A stretch of 12,608 bases of DNA from Gammaproteobacteria bacterium (GCA_004356415.1 SMWN01000001.1:1-12608); one strand, 5' to 3'. Positions 1 to 7,721 are shown, counted from the stretch's first letter. Numbers and translations: made by a program. The notes: generated by a model from the letters alone, not told the origin.

Positions 1-617
1 AATAATTGGTTATCACTTTGGCGTTTTAATAAAAGATCACCATCACTCGACCAGTCTTGTAACTCGACCGGGCCACTGCCGATGGGCTGTCTATTAAAAG
101 GATGATCTGAGGCAATCAATGATGCCGATAATATTCCTATGACTAACCTTCCAGGAAACAAAGGGTCAGGACGTTTTAGAATAAAATCGATTATGTCCTC
201 ATCAATTACCGCAATGCTTTCAATGACTTCAATGGAACCTCGATGTGGAGAAGCATTTTTGTTCTCTAGCACATAATCATAAGTCGCTTTCACATCATCA
301 GCCGTTAATCTTTCACCATGATGAAATTTTCTACCGATGTTTCCTAATGTAAAACGATAGTGTTTTGGATTAAGCATTTCCCAGTTTGCGAGATCGGGAA
401 TGAATTGAAAATTATCATCGAAATCAACCAGACTTCGATAAATTAACCGTGTGATTCTGTAGGAAGTAGCATCTGTTGAAAAACGTGGATCTAGTGTAAC
501 GGGCGCTGATTCCAGGCCAAACCGAATCGCATGATTATCTTCCTGAGAACAAGCGGAAATAAATATTAGAGCGGCAAGTAGATAAAAAACGAAGGTTCGT
601 CGTTTTTTATCTAGCAT
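1..617 (-). CDS. Peptide-type ABC transporter substrate-binding lipoprotein (N-terminal part, runs off the left edge)
   Basis: About 205 residues of the N-terminus are visible; the C-terminal half or more lies beyond the window. The protein begins MLDKKRR, followed by a hydrophobic stretch (about residues 8-20) and the lipobox I-S-A-C with the lipidated Cys at residue 23, so it is an exported lipoprotein. The mature part opens with the family-5 solute-binding pattern (FGLESAPVTLDPR, then a stretch on two or three hydrophobic turns, then KFHHGERLTADDVKATYDY). This is the core of SBP_bac_5 proteins, which carry oligopeptides, dipeptides or nickel to an ABC permease. The start at 617 follows a GAGGG-like ribosome site and lies 18 bp after the rlmD stop, so the gene is probably co-transcribed with rlmD. 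No permease or ATPase is visible, so the ligand cannot be inferred. The family is clear; the substrate is not. Confidence 0.85.
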   Translation of the reverse strand, partial: MLDKKRRTFVFYLLAALIFISACSQEDNHAIRFGLESAPVTLDPRFSTDATSYRITRLIYRSLVDFDDNFQFIPDLANWEMLNPKHYRFTLGNIGRKFHHGERLTADDVKATYDYVLENKNASPHRGSIEVIESIAVIDEDIIDFILKRPDPLFPGRLVIGILSASLIASDHPFNRQPIGSGPVELQDWSSDGDLLLKRQSDNQL

Positions 618-635
618 TCGTTTATTTTCCCTCTT

Positions 636-1970
636 TCATTTTTTTTGGCTAGTAAACACGGCAATGGATTCAACGTGCGTGGTATGAGGAAACATATCCA
701 TAATGCCTGCCTGTTTTAGGGTAAAGCCTTTTTTATTAACCAGTATGCCCGCATCTCGTGCCAGGGTTGCCGGATTACAGGAAATATAAACAATCCTGTC
801 TATTGATGACAGATCCATCTTTTGAATCACTTCCTGCGCACCAGTCCTCGCTGGATCCATGAGTAATTTATTGAAACCATCATGTAGAAAATCTTCATCC
901 AAATCGTCTTTCGCTAAATCAACGGCACGAAAGTCCACATTGTTTATATTATTGGATGTGGCATTTTGTTTTGCGCGTTCTACCAAGCCATGATCACCTT
1001 CAATACCCAGAACCCTGGATGCCTTGCGAGCCAAAGGCAAGGTAAAATTTCCAATCCCGCAAAACAAATCGAGCACGGAGTCTGAAATATCCACTTCAAG
1101 TAATTCAAGGGCGCGAGGAACCATTACCTGGTTGATTTCAGAATTGACCTGCGTGAAATCTGTCGGCAGGAATTTCATAATGACACTAAATTCCGGTAGC
1201 GAATAAGACAATTCTTTCGGTGTTGTGCCATCTAGCGGTATAACCGAATCCAGACCACCAGACTGACAATAAATTTCCAGGTGATGTTGTTCACCGAAGT
1301 CTTTAAGCTTTACCATATCCTTATCAGTGAAATCAGCAAGGTGTCTGAAGACCAGAGCTGTTACATCATCACCTACAGCGACTTCAATTTGTGGAATTTG
1401 TTTGATTAAAGATAGTTCTGCAATCAACGACTGTAGCGGTTCAAGTAACAAGCCCACTGAAGGATGTAACACCTCACAGCGGTTGATATCGGCCACAAAT
1501 GGGCTATATTTTTCCCGAAACCCGACCAGTACTCTGCCCTTCTTCTCGACATACTTAACGCCTAATCGAGCCCTGCGACGATAGCCCCATTGAGGTCCAG
1601 TTAATGGCGGGATGACAGACTTTGGTTCAACATTGCCAATGTGCTTTAATTGTTCTATCAGGACGGATTGTTTATGTTCGATCTGAAATTCGTGCTGCAT
1701 GTGCTGCAAACTACAGCCACCGCATATACTAAAGTATTCACATTTGGCATCAATACGCTCTGCTGCCGGGTTCTTTACTTCCAATGTATGTGCTTCATCA
1801 AATTTTGAACGGCGCTTTTTATACTGGAACAGTACCTCTTCCCCTGGCAACGCACCGTTCACGAAAACCGTTTTACCCTCGACATGCGCGATACCCCGGC
1901 CTTCATGTGAGAGAGATTCTATCTTTACAGAAACAGGTTCCTGCGGTATTTTCTTACGCCGTCTCGCCAT
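636..1970 (-). CDS. rlmD: 23S rRNA (uracil(1939)-C5)-methyltransferase RlmD
   Basis: A 444-residue enzyme that would transfer a methyl group from S-adenosylmethionine to C5 of U1939 in 23S rRNA. The N-terminal TRAM RNA-binding domain (about residues 10-65, with SHEGRGIAHVEGKTVFV) is followed by Fe-S cluster cysteines at 77, 83, 86 and 165 (C-x5-C-x2-C plus a distal Cys), the RlmD arrangement. The C-terminal Rossmann methyltransferase domain carries DFTQVN (271-276), the SAM loop DLFCGIGNFT (301-310), DPAR (372-375) and the catalytic SCNPATLARD with nucleophile Cys398. Length matches the family (about 430-450). All key residues are present. In several gammaproteobacteria rlmD follows cysM and precedes relA. 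Here cysM is two genes upstream, but relA is replaced by a solute-binding lipoprotein. The 155-bp upstream gap may hold its own promoter. Distinction from the TrmA and RlmC paralogues rests on the TRAM domain, four cysteines and length. Confidence 0.95.
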   Translation of the reverse strand: MARRRKKIPQEPVSVKIESLSHEGRGIAHVEGKTVFVNGALPGEEVLFQYKKRRSKFDEAHTLEVKNPAAERIDAKCEYFSICGGCSLQHMQHEFQIEHKQSVLIEQLKHIGNVEPKSVIPPLTGPQWGYRRRARLGVKYVEKKGRVLVGFREKYSPFVADINRCEVLHPSVGLLLEPLQSLIAELSLIKQIPQIEVAVGDDVTALVFRHLADFTDKDMVKLKDFGEQHHLEIYCQSGGLDSVIPLDGTTPKELSYSLPEFSVIMKFLPTDFTQVNSEINQVMVPRALELLEVDISDSVLDLFCGIGNFTLPLARKASRVLGIEGDHGLVERAKQNATSNNINNVDFRAVDLAKDDLDEDFLHDGFNKLLMDPARTGAQEVIQKMDLSSIDRIVYISCNPATLARDAGILVNKKGFTLKQAGIMDMFPHTTHVESIAVFTSQKK

Positions 1971-2019
1971 AATAAATGATATTTAAAATTGTCGTGAAGT
2001 TCACAGAACACATCGGAGC

Positions 2020-2048
2020 ATTCTAATTTTTTACACAATGAATGGTGA
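2020..2048 (-). promoter_or_regulatory. Weak candidate sigma70 promoter ahead of rlmD
   Basis: In the 155-bp gap between the exonuclease gene and rlmD, the minus strand reads TAGAAT (2025-2020), one base off the -10 consensus. Seventeen bases upstream is TCACCA (2048-2043), a poor -35. It would start transcription about 40 bp before the rlmD start codon. The support is the unusually large gap and the good -10 only; read-through from the upstream operon could serve equally well. Confidence 0.25.
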
Positions 2049-2125
2049 TTAAAATTTTAGTCGGGCAGCTTTTGTTAGTCTATTTGATTATGTGAGTGAA
2101 TAAACTATGTTCGAAATGTCTGTTT

Positions 2126-2896
2126 TTAATTCCAGGCACTTAAAAATTCAAGTAAATGAGGGTAACCGTCTTCCTGTAACATATCCCTGACGCGTTCGCA
2201 TTCTGTTTCATAAGCGGTCATTGATTTTAGCCCTCGCATAAGTTCATAACGGAGGAAAACCAGATAGGTATTTAACACATCGGTCTCACAATAATTTCGG
2301 ATACCCTCAATATTACCCTCGAGATAGTTATCCCAGACCTTGCTGCCATCCATACCCATCTTGCCCGGGAAACCTAACATGCTGGCTATTTCTGTCAGGG
2401 GTGCGTTTGCGCGAGGGTTGTATCCCGCAATCACATCCATCAGGTCGGTATGTCTCTCATGAAAACGGCTGATGTAATTATTCCATTTAAAACTCTGATC
2501 ATCACCCCCCGTTTCCCAATAACGTGAAGCATTAATTCCATGCAGCAATGCCCGGTAATGTAAGACCGGCAGGTCAAAACCACTACCATTCCAGGAAACC
2601 AGCATGGGTGTATAGCGATCGATCCCATCAAAAAATCGTTGGATAATATCTTCTTCAGGTGAACCAACATCACCTAATGACCATACGCTTAATTTATCTG
2701 ATGTCCTGAGGACTGTCGATATGGCGACTACCTTTTGCAGATGATGCCGAAGAAAATCACTGCCACCCGTTTGTTGCCTGCGTTGGGCAAACATAGATTC
2801 GGCAACCTCTGCATCGGTCAAACCTTCCAGTGAATGAATTTTTCTTGCGGAATCTGTATCCGGGATGGTTTCAATGTCAAAAACGAGTAGATTCAT
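2126..2896 (-). CDS. Predicted 3'-5' exonuclease, PolB-exonuclease-like (DEDDy)
   Basis: A 256-residue protein with a ribonuclease-H-like exonuclease fold. The three exonuclease motifs are visible: FDIETIPD at 6-13 (metal ligands Asp7 and Glu9), SWNGSGFDLPVL at 101-112 (Asp108), and YCETD at 202-206 (Tyr202, Asp206), which makes it a DEDDy member. It matches the family described as predicted 3'-5' exonucleases related to the proofreading domain of family B DNA polymerases, but it stands alone with no polymerase domain. Nuclease chemistry on DNA or RNA is expected from the motifs; the physiological substrate is unknown. It starts 20 bp after the cysM stop, and that close linkage suggests co-transcription. 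Its ribosome site is poor. No signal peptide or membrane segment is seen, so it is cytoplasmic. Confidence 0.85.
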   Translation of the reverse strand: MNLLVFDIETIPDTDSARKIHSLEGLTDAEVAESMFAQRRQQTGGSDFLRHHLQKVVAISTVLRTSDKLSVWSLGDVGSPEEDIIQRFFDGIDRYTPMLVSWNGSGFDLPVLHYRALLHGINASRYWETGGDDQSFKWNNYISRFHERHTDLMDVIAGYNPRANAPLTEIASMLGFPGKMGMDGSKVWDNYLEGNIEGIRNYCETDVLNTYLVFLRYELMRGLKSMTAYETECERVRDMLQEDGYPHLLEFLSAWN

Positions 2897-2916
2897 TTTT
2901 TGTCTATTTTCTACAA

Positions 2917-3849
2917 TTATGATTTAAAGACATCAGTGGAAATATAACGATCACCCCGGTCGCATATGATGGTAACGATCAGTGCATTTTCAAGCTCCGC
3001 TGAAAGCTTCAATGCTGCAACGATTGCTCCACCCGAGGATATCCCTGCAAAAATGCCTTCTTCCCGACCCAAAGTAATGGTTGTTTCTTCTGCTTCGTTC
3101 TGATCGATATCAATGATTCTATCAACTCTTGTTTCGTCATAAATCTTGGGTAAATATTCCTTGGGCCAACGTCGAATGCCGGGTATTTTGGCACCTTCGA
3201 TTGGCTGTACGCCGATTATCTGTATTTCAGGATTTTGTTCCTTGAGATAACGTGAAGTCCCCATGATTGTTCCCGTGGTGCCCATAGAACTGACAAAATG
3301 TGTAATCTTACCGTGTGTATCACGCCAAATTTCAGGACCTGTCCCTTCATAATGAGACAAAGGGTTATCCTGGTTTGAAAATTGGTCGAGAACAATCCCT
3401 TTTTTGTCTGCTTCCATTTCACGTGAAAGATCTATCGCTGCTTCCATACCACCCTCCTCAGACGTCAAGATAATCTCCGCACCAAACGCCTTCATGACGG
3501 CACGTCTTTCTTCACTCATATGCTCGGGCATAATCAGAATCATCTCGTAGCCTTTAATCGCAGCCGCCATAGCCAGAGCGATGCCAGTATTACCACTGGT
3601 CGCTTCTATCAGGGTATCACCGGGTCTAATATCTCCCCGTTCCTCCGCATGTTTTATCATACTTAACGCTGGCCTATCTTTAACTGAACCTGCAGGGTTA
3701 TTCCCTTCCAGCTTGGCCATGATGATGTTGCTGGTGTCTCCTGGCAGACGTTGAAGTCTGACCAAGGGTGTATTTCCTACATACGCTTCAATGGTCAGGA
3801 ATTCCTCTTTATTTAGTTTTTCAATTTTAGATTTTCTGGTCACACTCAT
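2917..3849 (-). CDS. cysM: Cysteine synthase B (O-acetylserine sulfhydrylase, CysM type)
   Basis: A 310-residue pyridoxal-phosphate enzyme that makes cysteine from O-acetylserine and sulfide; CysM enzymes can also use thiosulfate to give S-sulfocysteine. YVGNTPLVRL (23-32) opens the fold-type II domain. The PLP lysine is Lys57 in NPAGSVKDRP. The substrate loop is EATSGNTG (82-89), the phosphate-binding glycine loop is MGTTGT, and a second loop is GISSGGA near the C-terminus. The segment IPGIRRWPKEYLPKIYD and the MPEHMSEERRAVM stretch are typical of CysM rather than CysK. Length is close to the usual 293-305. The start at 3849 is only 6 bp after the rimI stop, so the two are in one transcript. 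The N-terminus is about ten residues longer than in enterobacterial CysM, and no better start is visible downstream. Confidence 0.93.
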   Translation of the reverse strand: MSVTRKSKIEKLNKEEFLTIEAYVGNTPLVRLQRLPGDTSNIIMAKLEGNNPAGSVKDRPALSMIKHAEERGDIRPGDTLIEATSGNTGIALAMAAAIKGYEMILIMPEHMSEERRAVMKAFGAEIILTSEEGGMEAAIDLSREMEADKKGIVLDQFSNQDNPLSHYEGTGPEIWRDTHGKITHFVSSMGTTGTIMGTSRYLKEQNPEIQIIGVQPIEGAKIPGIRRWPKEYLPKIYDETRVDRIIDIDQNEAEETTITLGREEGIFAGISSGGAIVAALKLSAELENALIVTIICDRGDRYISTDVFKS

Positions 3850-3855
3850 TTCTCA

Positions 3856-4344
3856 TTAATGATTTACTAACAGGTGATCTGTTAATTGTTTAGCAAGTAT
3901 CAAGGCGTCTTCACGACCGAATTTGGCGGGATAATAATCTTTGCGACTCCCTACTTCGTCAAAACCTGATTTTTCATAGATTTTTAATGCCTGTCTGTTT
4001 GATGGTCGCACTTCAAGGAACATGACATCTGCATGATGTAACTTTGCCAGATCAATCAGATGATCAAGCATCTCTTTGCCCAAGCCGTTATTCTGCAAAT
4101 CAGGCTTGATACAAAGATTCAGGATATGCGCTTCACCTGCAAGCACAGACATAATCCCATATCCCGAGACACAATCATCCTGCCCCATCAACCAGCAGCA
4201 ATAACCTGCGCTTAAACAGTCCTGAAAAGTACCTATAGACCAGGGGAACTCATAAACAGCTTCTTCAATCGCTATCACTTGTTCCAGATACACTTCTGAC
4301 ATGGGACGAAAAACGATTGTTGATTGTTTAAGTACGGTACTCAT
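3856..4344 (-). CDS. rimI: Ribosomal protein S18 alanine N-acetyltransferase RimI
   Basis: A 162-residue GNAT acetyltransferase. RimI acetylates the N-terminal alanine of ribosomal protein S18 with acetyl-CoA. The visible GNAT features are the CoA-pyrophosphate loop QNNGLGK (84-90) after strand four, LEVRPSNRQALKIYEKSGF (from residue 110) with Glu111 and Tyr123 in the positions of the proposed general base and acid, and a conserved EFPWS segment (32-36) near the N-terminus. The LEVRPSN-x-A-x-x-xY signature is diagnostic for RimI among GNATs. The ATG overlaps the stop of the preceding glycosylase gene (ATGA at 4344-4341), which suggests translational coupling. The cysM gene follows after 6 bp. 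Length is close to that of E. coli RimI, with a slightly extended N-terminus. Confidence 0.92.
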   Translation of the reverse strand: MSTVLKQSTIVFRPMSEVYLEQVIAIEEAVYEFPWSIGTFQDCLSAGYCCWLMGQDDCVSGYGIMSVLAGEAHILNLCIKPDLQNNGLGKEMLDHLIDLAKLHHADVMFLEVRPSNRQALKIYEKSGFDEVGSRKDYYPAKFGREDALILAKQLTDHLLVNH

Positions 4345-5051
4345 GCTGTTTCCTTATAAACCCGCATCGCCAGTTGCAAATCCTGCCACACCTTTCTTTT
4401 TTCACGTGGAGACCGCAACAAATAGGCAGGGTGATAAGTCACCACTACAGGAATTCCTGTATCAGCATATTGATATCGCCGGCCACGCATTTTTCCAATG
4501 GGTGTTTCTGTTTTCATCAGATTCTGTGCAGCGATACGACCCACCGCAAGAATGATTTTCGGTTGAATTAAATCAATCTGTTCTCTCAGGTAGCTTGAGC
4601 AAGCATTAACCTCTTCCGGTTTCGGATCCCGATTTTTTGGTGGACGACATTTGAGGATATTTGCGATAAATACCTGCTCCCTTTGCAAACCCAGAGCGAA
4701 CAACATATTGTTCAGCAATTTGCCTGCACGCCCAACAAAAGGTTCTCCCTGTTTATCTTCTTCGGCACCTGGCGCCTCTCCAATAATTAACCAATCTGCA
4801 TGATGATCGCCTACACCAAAAACAGTCTGCGTCCGTTCTCGATAGAGTTCACATTGCTGACATTTTGCAACGCGTTGTCGCAAATCTCTCCAGATTTCAC
4901 TTTCCTGTACGGTGGTTTCCGGGACTCGAACGGATGCTGTTCTTACTTCGTCTGAGTTGGAGGCAGGGTCATCCAGAGCCCTGTCTCTTGACCTATACAC
5001 ATCCACACCCATGGTCTGGAGATAATATTCCTGTGTTTGCGTCAAACCCAT
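4341..5051 (-). CDS. Uracil-DNA glycosylase, family 4 (Fe-S type)
   Basis: A 236-residue enzyme expected to remove uracil from DNA, giving an abasic site for base-excision repair. The family-4 signatures are complete: active-site motif GEAPGAEEDKQGEPFVGRAG (91-110) and the second motif HPAYLLR (207-213) with the catalytic-loop His207. Four cysteines at 64, 67, 135 and 151 match the [4Fe-4S] ligands of this family (C-x2-C, then KCRPPKNRDP...C). The N-terminal 45 residues are poorly conserved but begin with a QEYYLQTMGVDVYRSR segment that resembles the N-terminus of gammaproteobacterial homologues, supporting the start at 5051. It lies 24 bp after leuA and overlaps rimI by four bases. Glycosylase-rimI linkage in this order is seen in other gammaproteobacteria, to my knowledge. 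Confidence 0.93.
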   Translation of the reverse strand: MGLTQTQEYYLQTMGVDVYRSRDRALDDPASNSDEVRTASVRVPETTVQESEIWRDLRQRVAKCQQCELYRERTQTVFGVGDHHADWLIIGEAPGAEEDKQGEPFVGRAGKLLNNMLFALGLQREQVFIANILKCRPPKNRDPKPEEVNACSSYLREQIDLIQPKIILAVGRIAAQNLMKTETPIGKMRGRRYQYADTGIPVVVTYHPAYLLRSPREKRKVWQDLQLAMRVYKETA

Positions 5052-5075
5052 TGTATTATCTCAAATCTTTTTGCC

Positions 5076-6611
5076 TCAAACTTGAGGGTGTGCCCGTCCG
5101 CTCTGTTCCTGAGCTTTGTTCAAGGCATTGATATAGGCCTTCGCAGAAGCAATAATAATATCTGTATCTGCACCTTGTCCGTTGATTGCCCGGCCACCCT
5201 TATCAATCCTGACAGTGACCTCTCCTTGTGAATCTGTTCCAGTCGTAATGTTACTCACCGAGTAAAGTTCCAGTTTACAGCCACTATTCACAACCGATTC
5301 TATGGCCTTAAAAATTGCGTCAACCGGACCACTTCCGTCAGAGGTGGCATGTTTCTCCTCACCATCAATAGACAAAGTCACTTTTGCGACAGGGACTTCA
5401 CCTGTTTCTGAGTTCACTTTCATGGAGACGAGTTTGATCCGGTCCATGGTGGCTTCATGAAAGGTGTCAGTGACCAATGCCTGTAAATCCTCATCGAAGA
5501 TCTCATGTTTCTTGTCTGCAAGAGCCTTAAAGCGAGTGAACATTGCATTCAAATCTTCCTCGCGTTCAAACTCGATTCCCAATGCAGATAATCTGGATTT
5601 AAATGCATTACGGCCTGAGTGTTTACCCAAGACCATTCTATTGGCGTGCCAGCCTACATCTTCTGCTCGCATAATTTCGTAAGTCTCACGGCTTTTGAGT
5701 ACGCCATCCTGGTGTATGCCTGCTTCATGGGCAAAGGCATTCGCACCGACAATGGCCTTATTGGGTTGCACGGGGAAACCTGTCACACTTGAAACCAGAC
5801 GTGAACAATTCAGGATTTGCGTGGTATCCAAAGTTGTATCACAGGGAAACACATCCTGACGAGTGCGCACAGTCATGACAACTTCTTCCAATGATGCGTT
5901 CCCTGCTCGCTCGCCCAGACCATTAATCGTACATTCTACCTGTCTGGCACCATTCATGACTGCTGCAAGTGAATTACCCACGGCCAATCCTAAATCATTA
6001 TGACAATGCACCGAGAATATTACCTTGTCGGAATTTGGTATTCTTTCAATCAATTGTTTAATCAATTCACCAAATTGTTGTGGTAAATTATAACCTACTG
6101 TATCCGGGATATTTAATGTAGTTGCACCCGCATCAATGACGGCCTCCAATACGCGACATAAGAAATCAAGCTCTGATCGGCCAGCATCTTCAGGCGAGAA
6201 TTCAACATTGTCCGTATAGTTACGCGCACGCTTGACAGCACGCACCGCCTGTTCCACAACCTGATCAGGTGTCATGCGTAATTTCTCCTTCATATGAATA
6301 GGAGATGTCGCAAGAAAGGTATGGATCCTTGATGATTGCGCCGGTTTCAAGGCAGCCGCAGCCCTGTCTATATCTTTATCCAGTGCACGTGCCAATCCGC
6401 AAACAGTACTTTCCTGAATCACCTCTGCGACCTGATGTACGGCCTCGAAATCACCGGGGCTGGCGATGGGGAAACCCGCCTCAATGACATCCACTTTCAT
6501 GCGTTCCAGTGCCTTAGCGATACGAACCTTTTCATCCTTGTTCATTGACGCACCTGGGCTTTGTTCTCCATCGCGAAGAGTTGTATCAAATATGATTAAT
6601 TTGTCTTGCAT
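5076..6611 (-). CDS. leuA: 2-isopropylmalate synthase
   Basis: A 511-residue enzyme that condenses acetyl-CoA with 2-oxoisovalerate to give 2-isopropylmalate, the first committed step of leucine synthesis. The N-terminal TIM barrel carries FDTTLRDGEQSPG (8-20, with metal ligand Asp14), HCHNDLGLAVGNS (202-214, His202 and His204) and GERAGNASLEE (233-243, Asn238). The flexible linker region includes HEAGIHQDG (295-303). The C-terminal regulatory domain (about 393-505) has SDGSGPVDAIFKAIE and the GQGADTDIIIASAKAYINALN region, which in this family forms the allosteric leucine site, so feedback inhibition by leucine is expected. Length matches the bacterial long form. The start at 6611 is preceded by GGAGCAGG, a good ribosome site. 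It is probably the first gene of the operon running to rlmD, with its own promoter in the 326-bp gap upstream. Confidence 0.96.
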   Translation of the reverse strand: MQDKLIIFDTTLRDGEQSPGASMNKDEKVRIAKALERMKVDVIEAGFPIASPGDFEAVHQVAEVIQESTVCGLARALDKDIDRAAAALKPAQSSRIHTFLATSPIHMKEKLRMTPDQVVEQAVRAVKRARNYTDNVEFSPEDAGRSELDFLCRVLEAVIDAGATTLNIPDTVGYNLPQQFGELIKQLIERIPNSDKVIFSVHCHNDLGLAVGNSLAAVMNGARQVECTINGLGERAGNASLEEVVMTVRTRQDVFPCDTTLDTTQILNCSRLVSSVTGFPVQPNKAIVGANAFAHEAGIHQDGVLKSRETYEIMRAEDVGWHANRMVLGKHSGRNAFKSRLSALGIEFEREEDLNAMFTRFKALADKKHEIFDEDLQALVTDTFHEATMDRIKLVSMKVNSETGEVPVAKVTLSIDGEEKHATSDGSGPVDAIFKAIESVVNSGCKLELYSVSNITTGTDSQGEVTVRIDKGGRAINGQGADTDIIIASAKAYINALNKAQEQSGRAHPQV

Positions 6612-6723
6612 TTTCCTGCTCCAAAACTTGCATCCATACTACCGTAAGGACGCGAAACCTTAAACGAATTTGTCGTGTGTTAATGAACTACACATACATT
6701 GAAATCAAATATTTTGAGGTGGT

Positions 6724-6816
6724 CTATTTTGCCCGACAGGGCAGCAAGCGTAGCAAGGCGCCGAATGAATATCCGGGTTGTAAAAAGAACTGAAATGTTT
6801 GACTGATTGTTTTCAT
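6724..6816 (-). CDS. Possible 30-codon leader peptide upstream of leuA
   Basis: A minus-strand ORF begins MKTISQTFQFF and ends ALLRLLPCRAK, 30 residues with five leucines. Four of these fall in five codons (TTG CTA CGC TTG CTG) near the end. It sits between the best promoter match and leuA. Its ATG has no ribosome site and would lie about 4 nt from the predicted transcript start, so it could only be translated as a leaderless message. A leucine-rich short peptide ahead of leuA recalls the leuL attenuation leader of enterobacteria. However, no terminator/antiterminator pair is visible after it, and the leucine codons come from the direct repeat AGCAAG in a GC-rich patch. It may equally be chance. 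I do not recognise the peptide. Confidence 0.25.
   Translation of the reverse strand: MKTISQTFQFFLQPGYSFGALLRLLPCRAK
6730..6743. repeat. Short GC-rich inverted repeat (TGCCC-gaca-GGGCA)
   Basis: A perfect 5-bp stem with a 4-base loop lies inside a GC-rich patch (about 6729-6775) in an otherwise AT-rich gap. On the minus strand it is followed by AAATAG, not by a run of T, so it does not look like a terminator for leuA-directed transcription. It could be a scrap of a dispersed intergenic repeat. Confidence 0.4.
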
Positions 6817-6826
6817 TACAATGCGA

Positions 6827-6854
6827 AATATAGCGACACTTGTATGTATTGCAA
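6827..6854 (-). promoter_or_regulatory. Candidate sigma70 promoter for leuA
   Basis: On the minus strand, TTGCAA (6854-6849) and TATATT (6832-6827) are separated by 16 bp. The -10 has one mismatch to consensus and the -35 has two. Transcription would start near 6820, giving a leuA leader of about 210 nt and placing the first ATG (6816) only about 4 nt from the start. It is the best promoter match in the gap. It would let leuA be expressed independently of the disrupted pssA transcript. Confidence 0.5.
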
Positions 6855-6873
6855 GCTTTTTAGGACGAAATAA

Positions 6874-6918
6874 TTCTTCTTGGGAAGATCCTGTTAGGGA
6901 AAATCCTATTAGGGAAGA
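6874..6918. repeat. Three tandem 15-bp repeats after pssA
   Basis: Plus-strand units are 6874-6888 (TTCTTCTTGGGAAGA), 6889-6903 (TCCTGTTAGGGAAAA) and 6904-6918 (TCCTATTAGGGAAGA). Units two and three differ at two positions; the first is more diverged but keeps the GGGAA core. Each unit has a small dyad (for example TCTTC-ttgg-GAAGA in unit one). The array begins 20 bp beyond the pssA stop. It resembles a short minisatellite; no function is evident. Confidence 0.7.
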
Positions 6919-6937
6919 CCTTTTGCTGTTTCAACAA

Positions 6938-7721
6938 TCAGCTTTGATTGCCTGAGGACTCCTGAAGTTTTCTTGCTGCACGGTGTTTGCGGATAGACAG
7001 GAGTGTCATTACCGGGCCCGATATGGCATAAACCAAGGCAATAGAAAACAATACCAGCGGTGGCTCACTCGCAATAAACACGAACAGTAATACCAGCAAT
7101 AATATCCTGACAAATGGCACGCGACCCTTAAAATCTATTTGCTTGAGGCTGTGGAACCGAATATTACTGACCATCAATATTCCAGCGATTATCGTGACTA
7201 GAAATGCGAAGATCGTCAAATTTGCGATATCTACATACTCCTGTGTTTCACCCAACCAAATCATCCCCGCGAGCAAAGCAGCAGCAGCAGGACTTGGTAA
7301 ACCCTGAAAAAACCGCTTGTCCTCACTGGCAGCCTGGGTATTGAATCGTGCGAGTCTGAGTGCAGTTGAAGCTGTGTAAACAAATGCCGCAAGCCAACCT
7401 AGTTTGCCCATCCCGGACAAAACCCACTGGTACATGATCAAAGATGGTGCCAGACCAAATGAAATCATATCGGACAGACTGTCATACTCAACACCAAAGT
7501 CAGATTGCGTATTTGTTAAACGTGCAATACGTCCATCCATACCATCCATCACCATGGCGATAAAAATAGCGATGGCAGCACTTTCAAATTGTGAATTCAT
7601 GGCTGAGACAATGCCATAGAAACCGGCGAACAAACCTGCCGTGGTAAACAGATTAGGAAGAAGATAAATACCGCGACGTCGTTTCAAATTATTTATGCCC
7701 TGGTTCCCGATATTAACGAAC
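6938..7721 (-). CDS. pssA: CDP-diacylglycerol-serine O-phosphatidyltransferase, 5' end lost at the IS30 junction
   Basis: PssA joins CDP-diacylglycerol and L-serine to make phosphatidylserine, the precursor of phosphatidylethanolamine, in the inner membrane. About 260 residues lie between the IS junction (7721) and the stop. They include RRRGIYLLPNLFTTAGLFAGFYG, a typical PssA N-terminal core, and the complete CDP-alcohol phosphotransferase motif D-G-x2-A-R-x8-G-x3-D-x3-D (DGRIAR through YDSLSD, codons 7537-7469), plus several hydrophobic segments. The catalytic part is therefore intact, but no ATG or GTG precedes it. A TTG at 7687 with AGGG ten bases upstream would give 249 residues. Alternatively the frame stays open into the IS (another 74 codons, to 7945), giving an antisense IS/PssA fusion. 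The ilvC gene often upstream of pssA in relatives is missing. The gene may be expressed poorly, from the TTG, or not at all. Confidence 0.88.

Larger units (their letters stand above)
6612..6937 (-). other. Leader and intergenic region between pssA and leuA (326 bp)
   Basis: This gap separates the pssA stop from the leuA start, both on the minus strand. Reading toward leuA it holds three 15-bp tandem repeats, a candidate promoter, a 30-codon ORF, a small GC hairpin at the ORF end, and about 110 bp of AT-rich sequence with no clear structure. I see no strong stem with a run of T that would act as an attenuator before leuA, and no known riboswitch pattern. Confidence 0.7.

Noticed and set aside
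1999..2009. GTTC-aca-GAAC inverted repeat before rlmD as an operator
   Set aside because: Four-base arms are expected by chance and match no regulator site I can name.
6612..6723. Rho-independent attenuator ahead of leuA
   Set aside because: Only weak AT-rich stems (such as TGTGT/ACACA) occur, and no GC-rich stem is followed by a run of T on the minus strand.
6874..6918. CRISPR array
   Set aside because: The 15-bp units are contiguous, with no unique spacers and no cas genes nearby.
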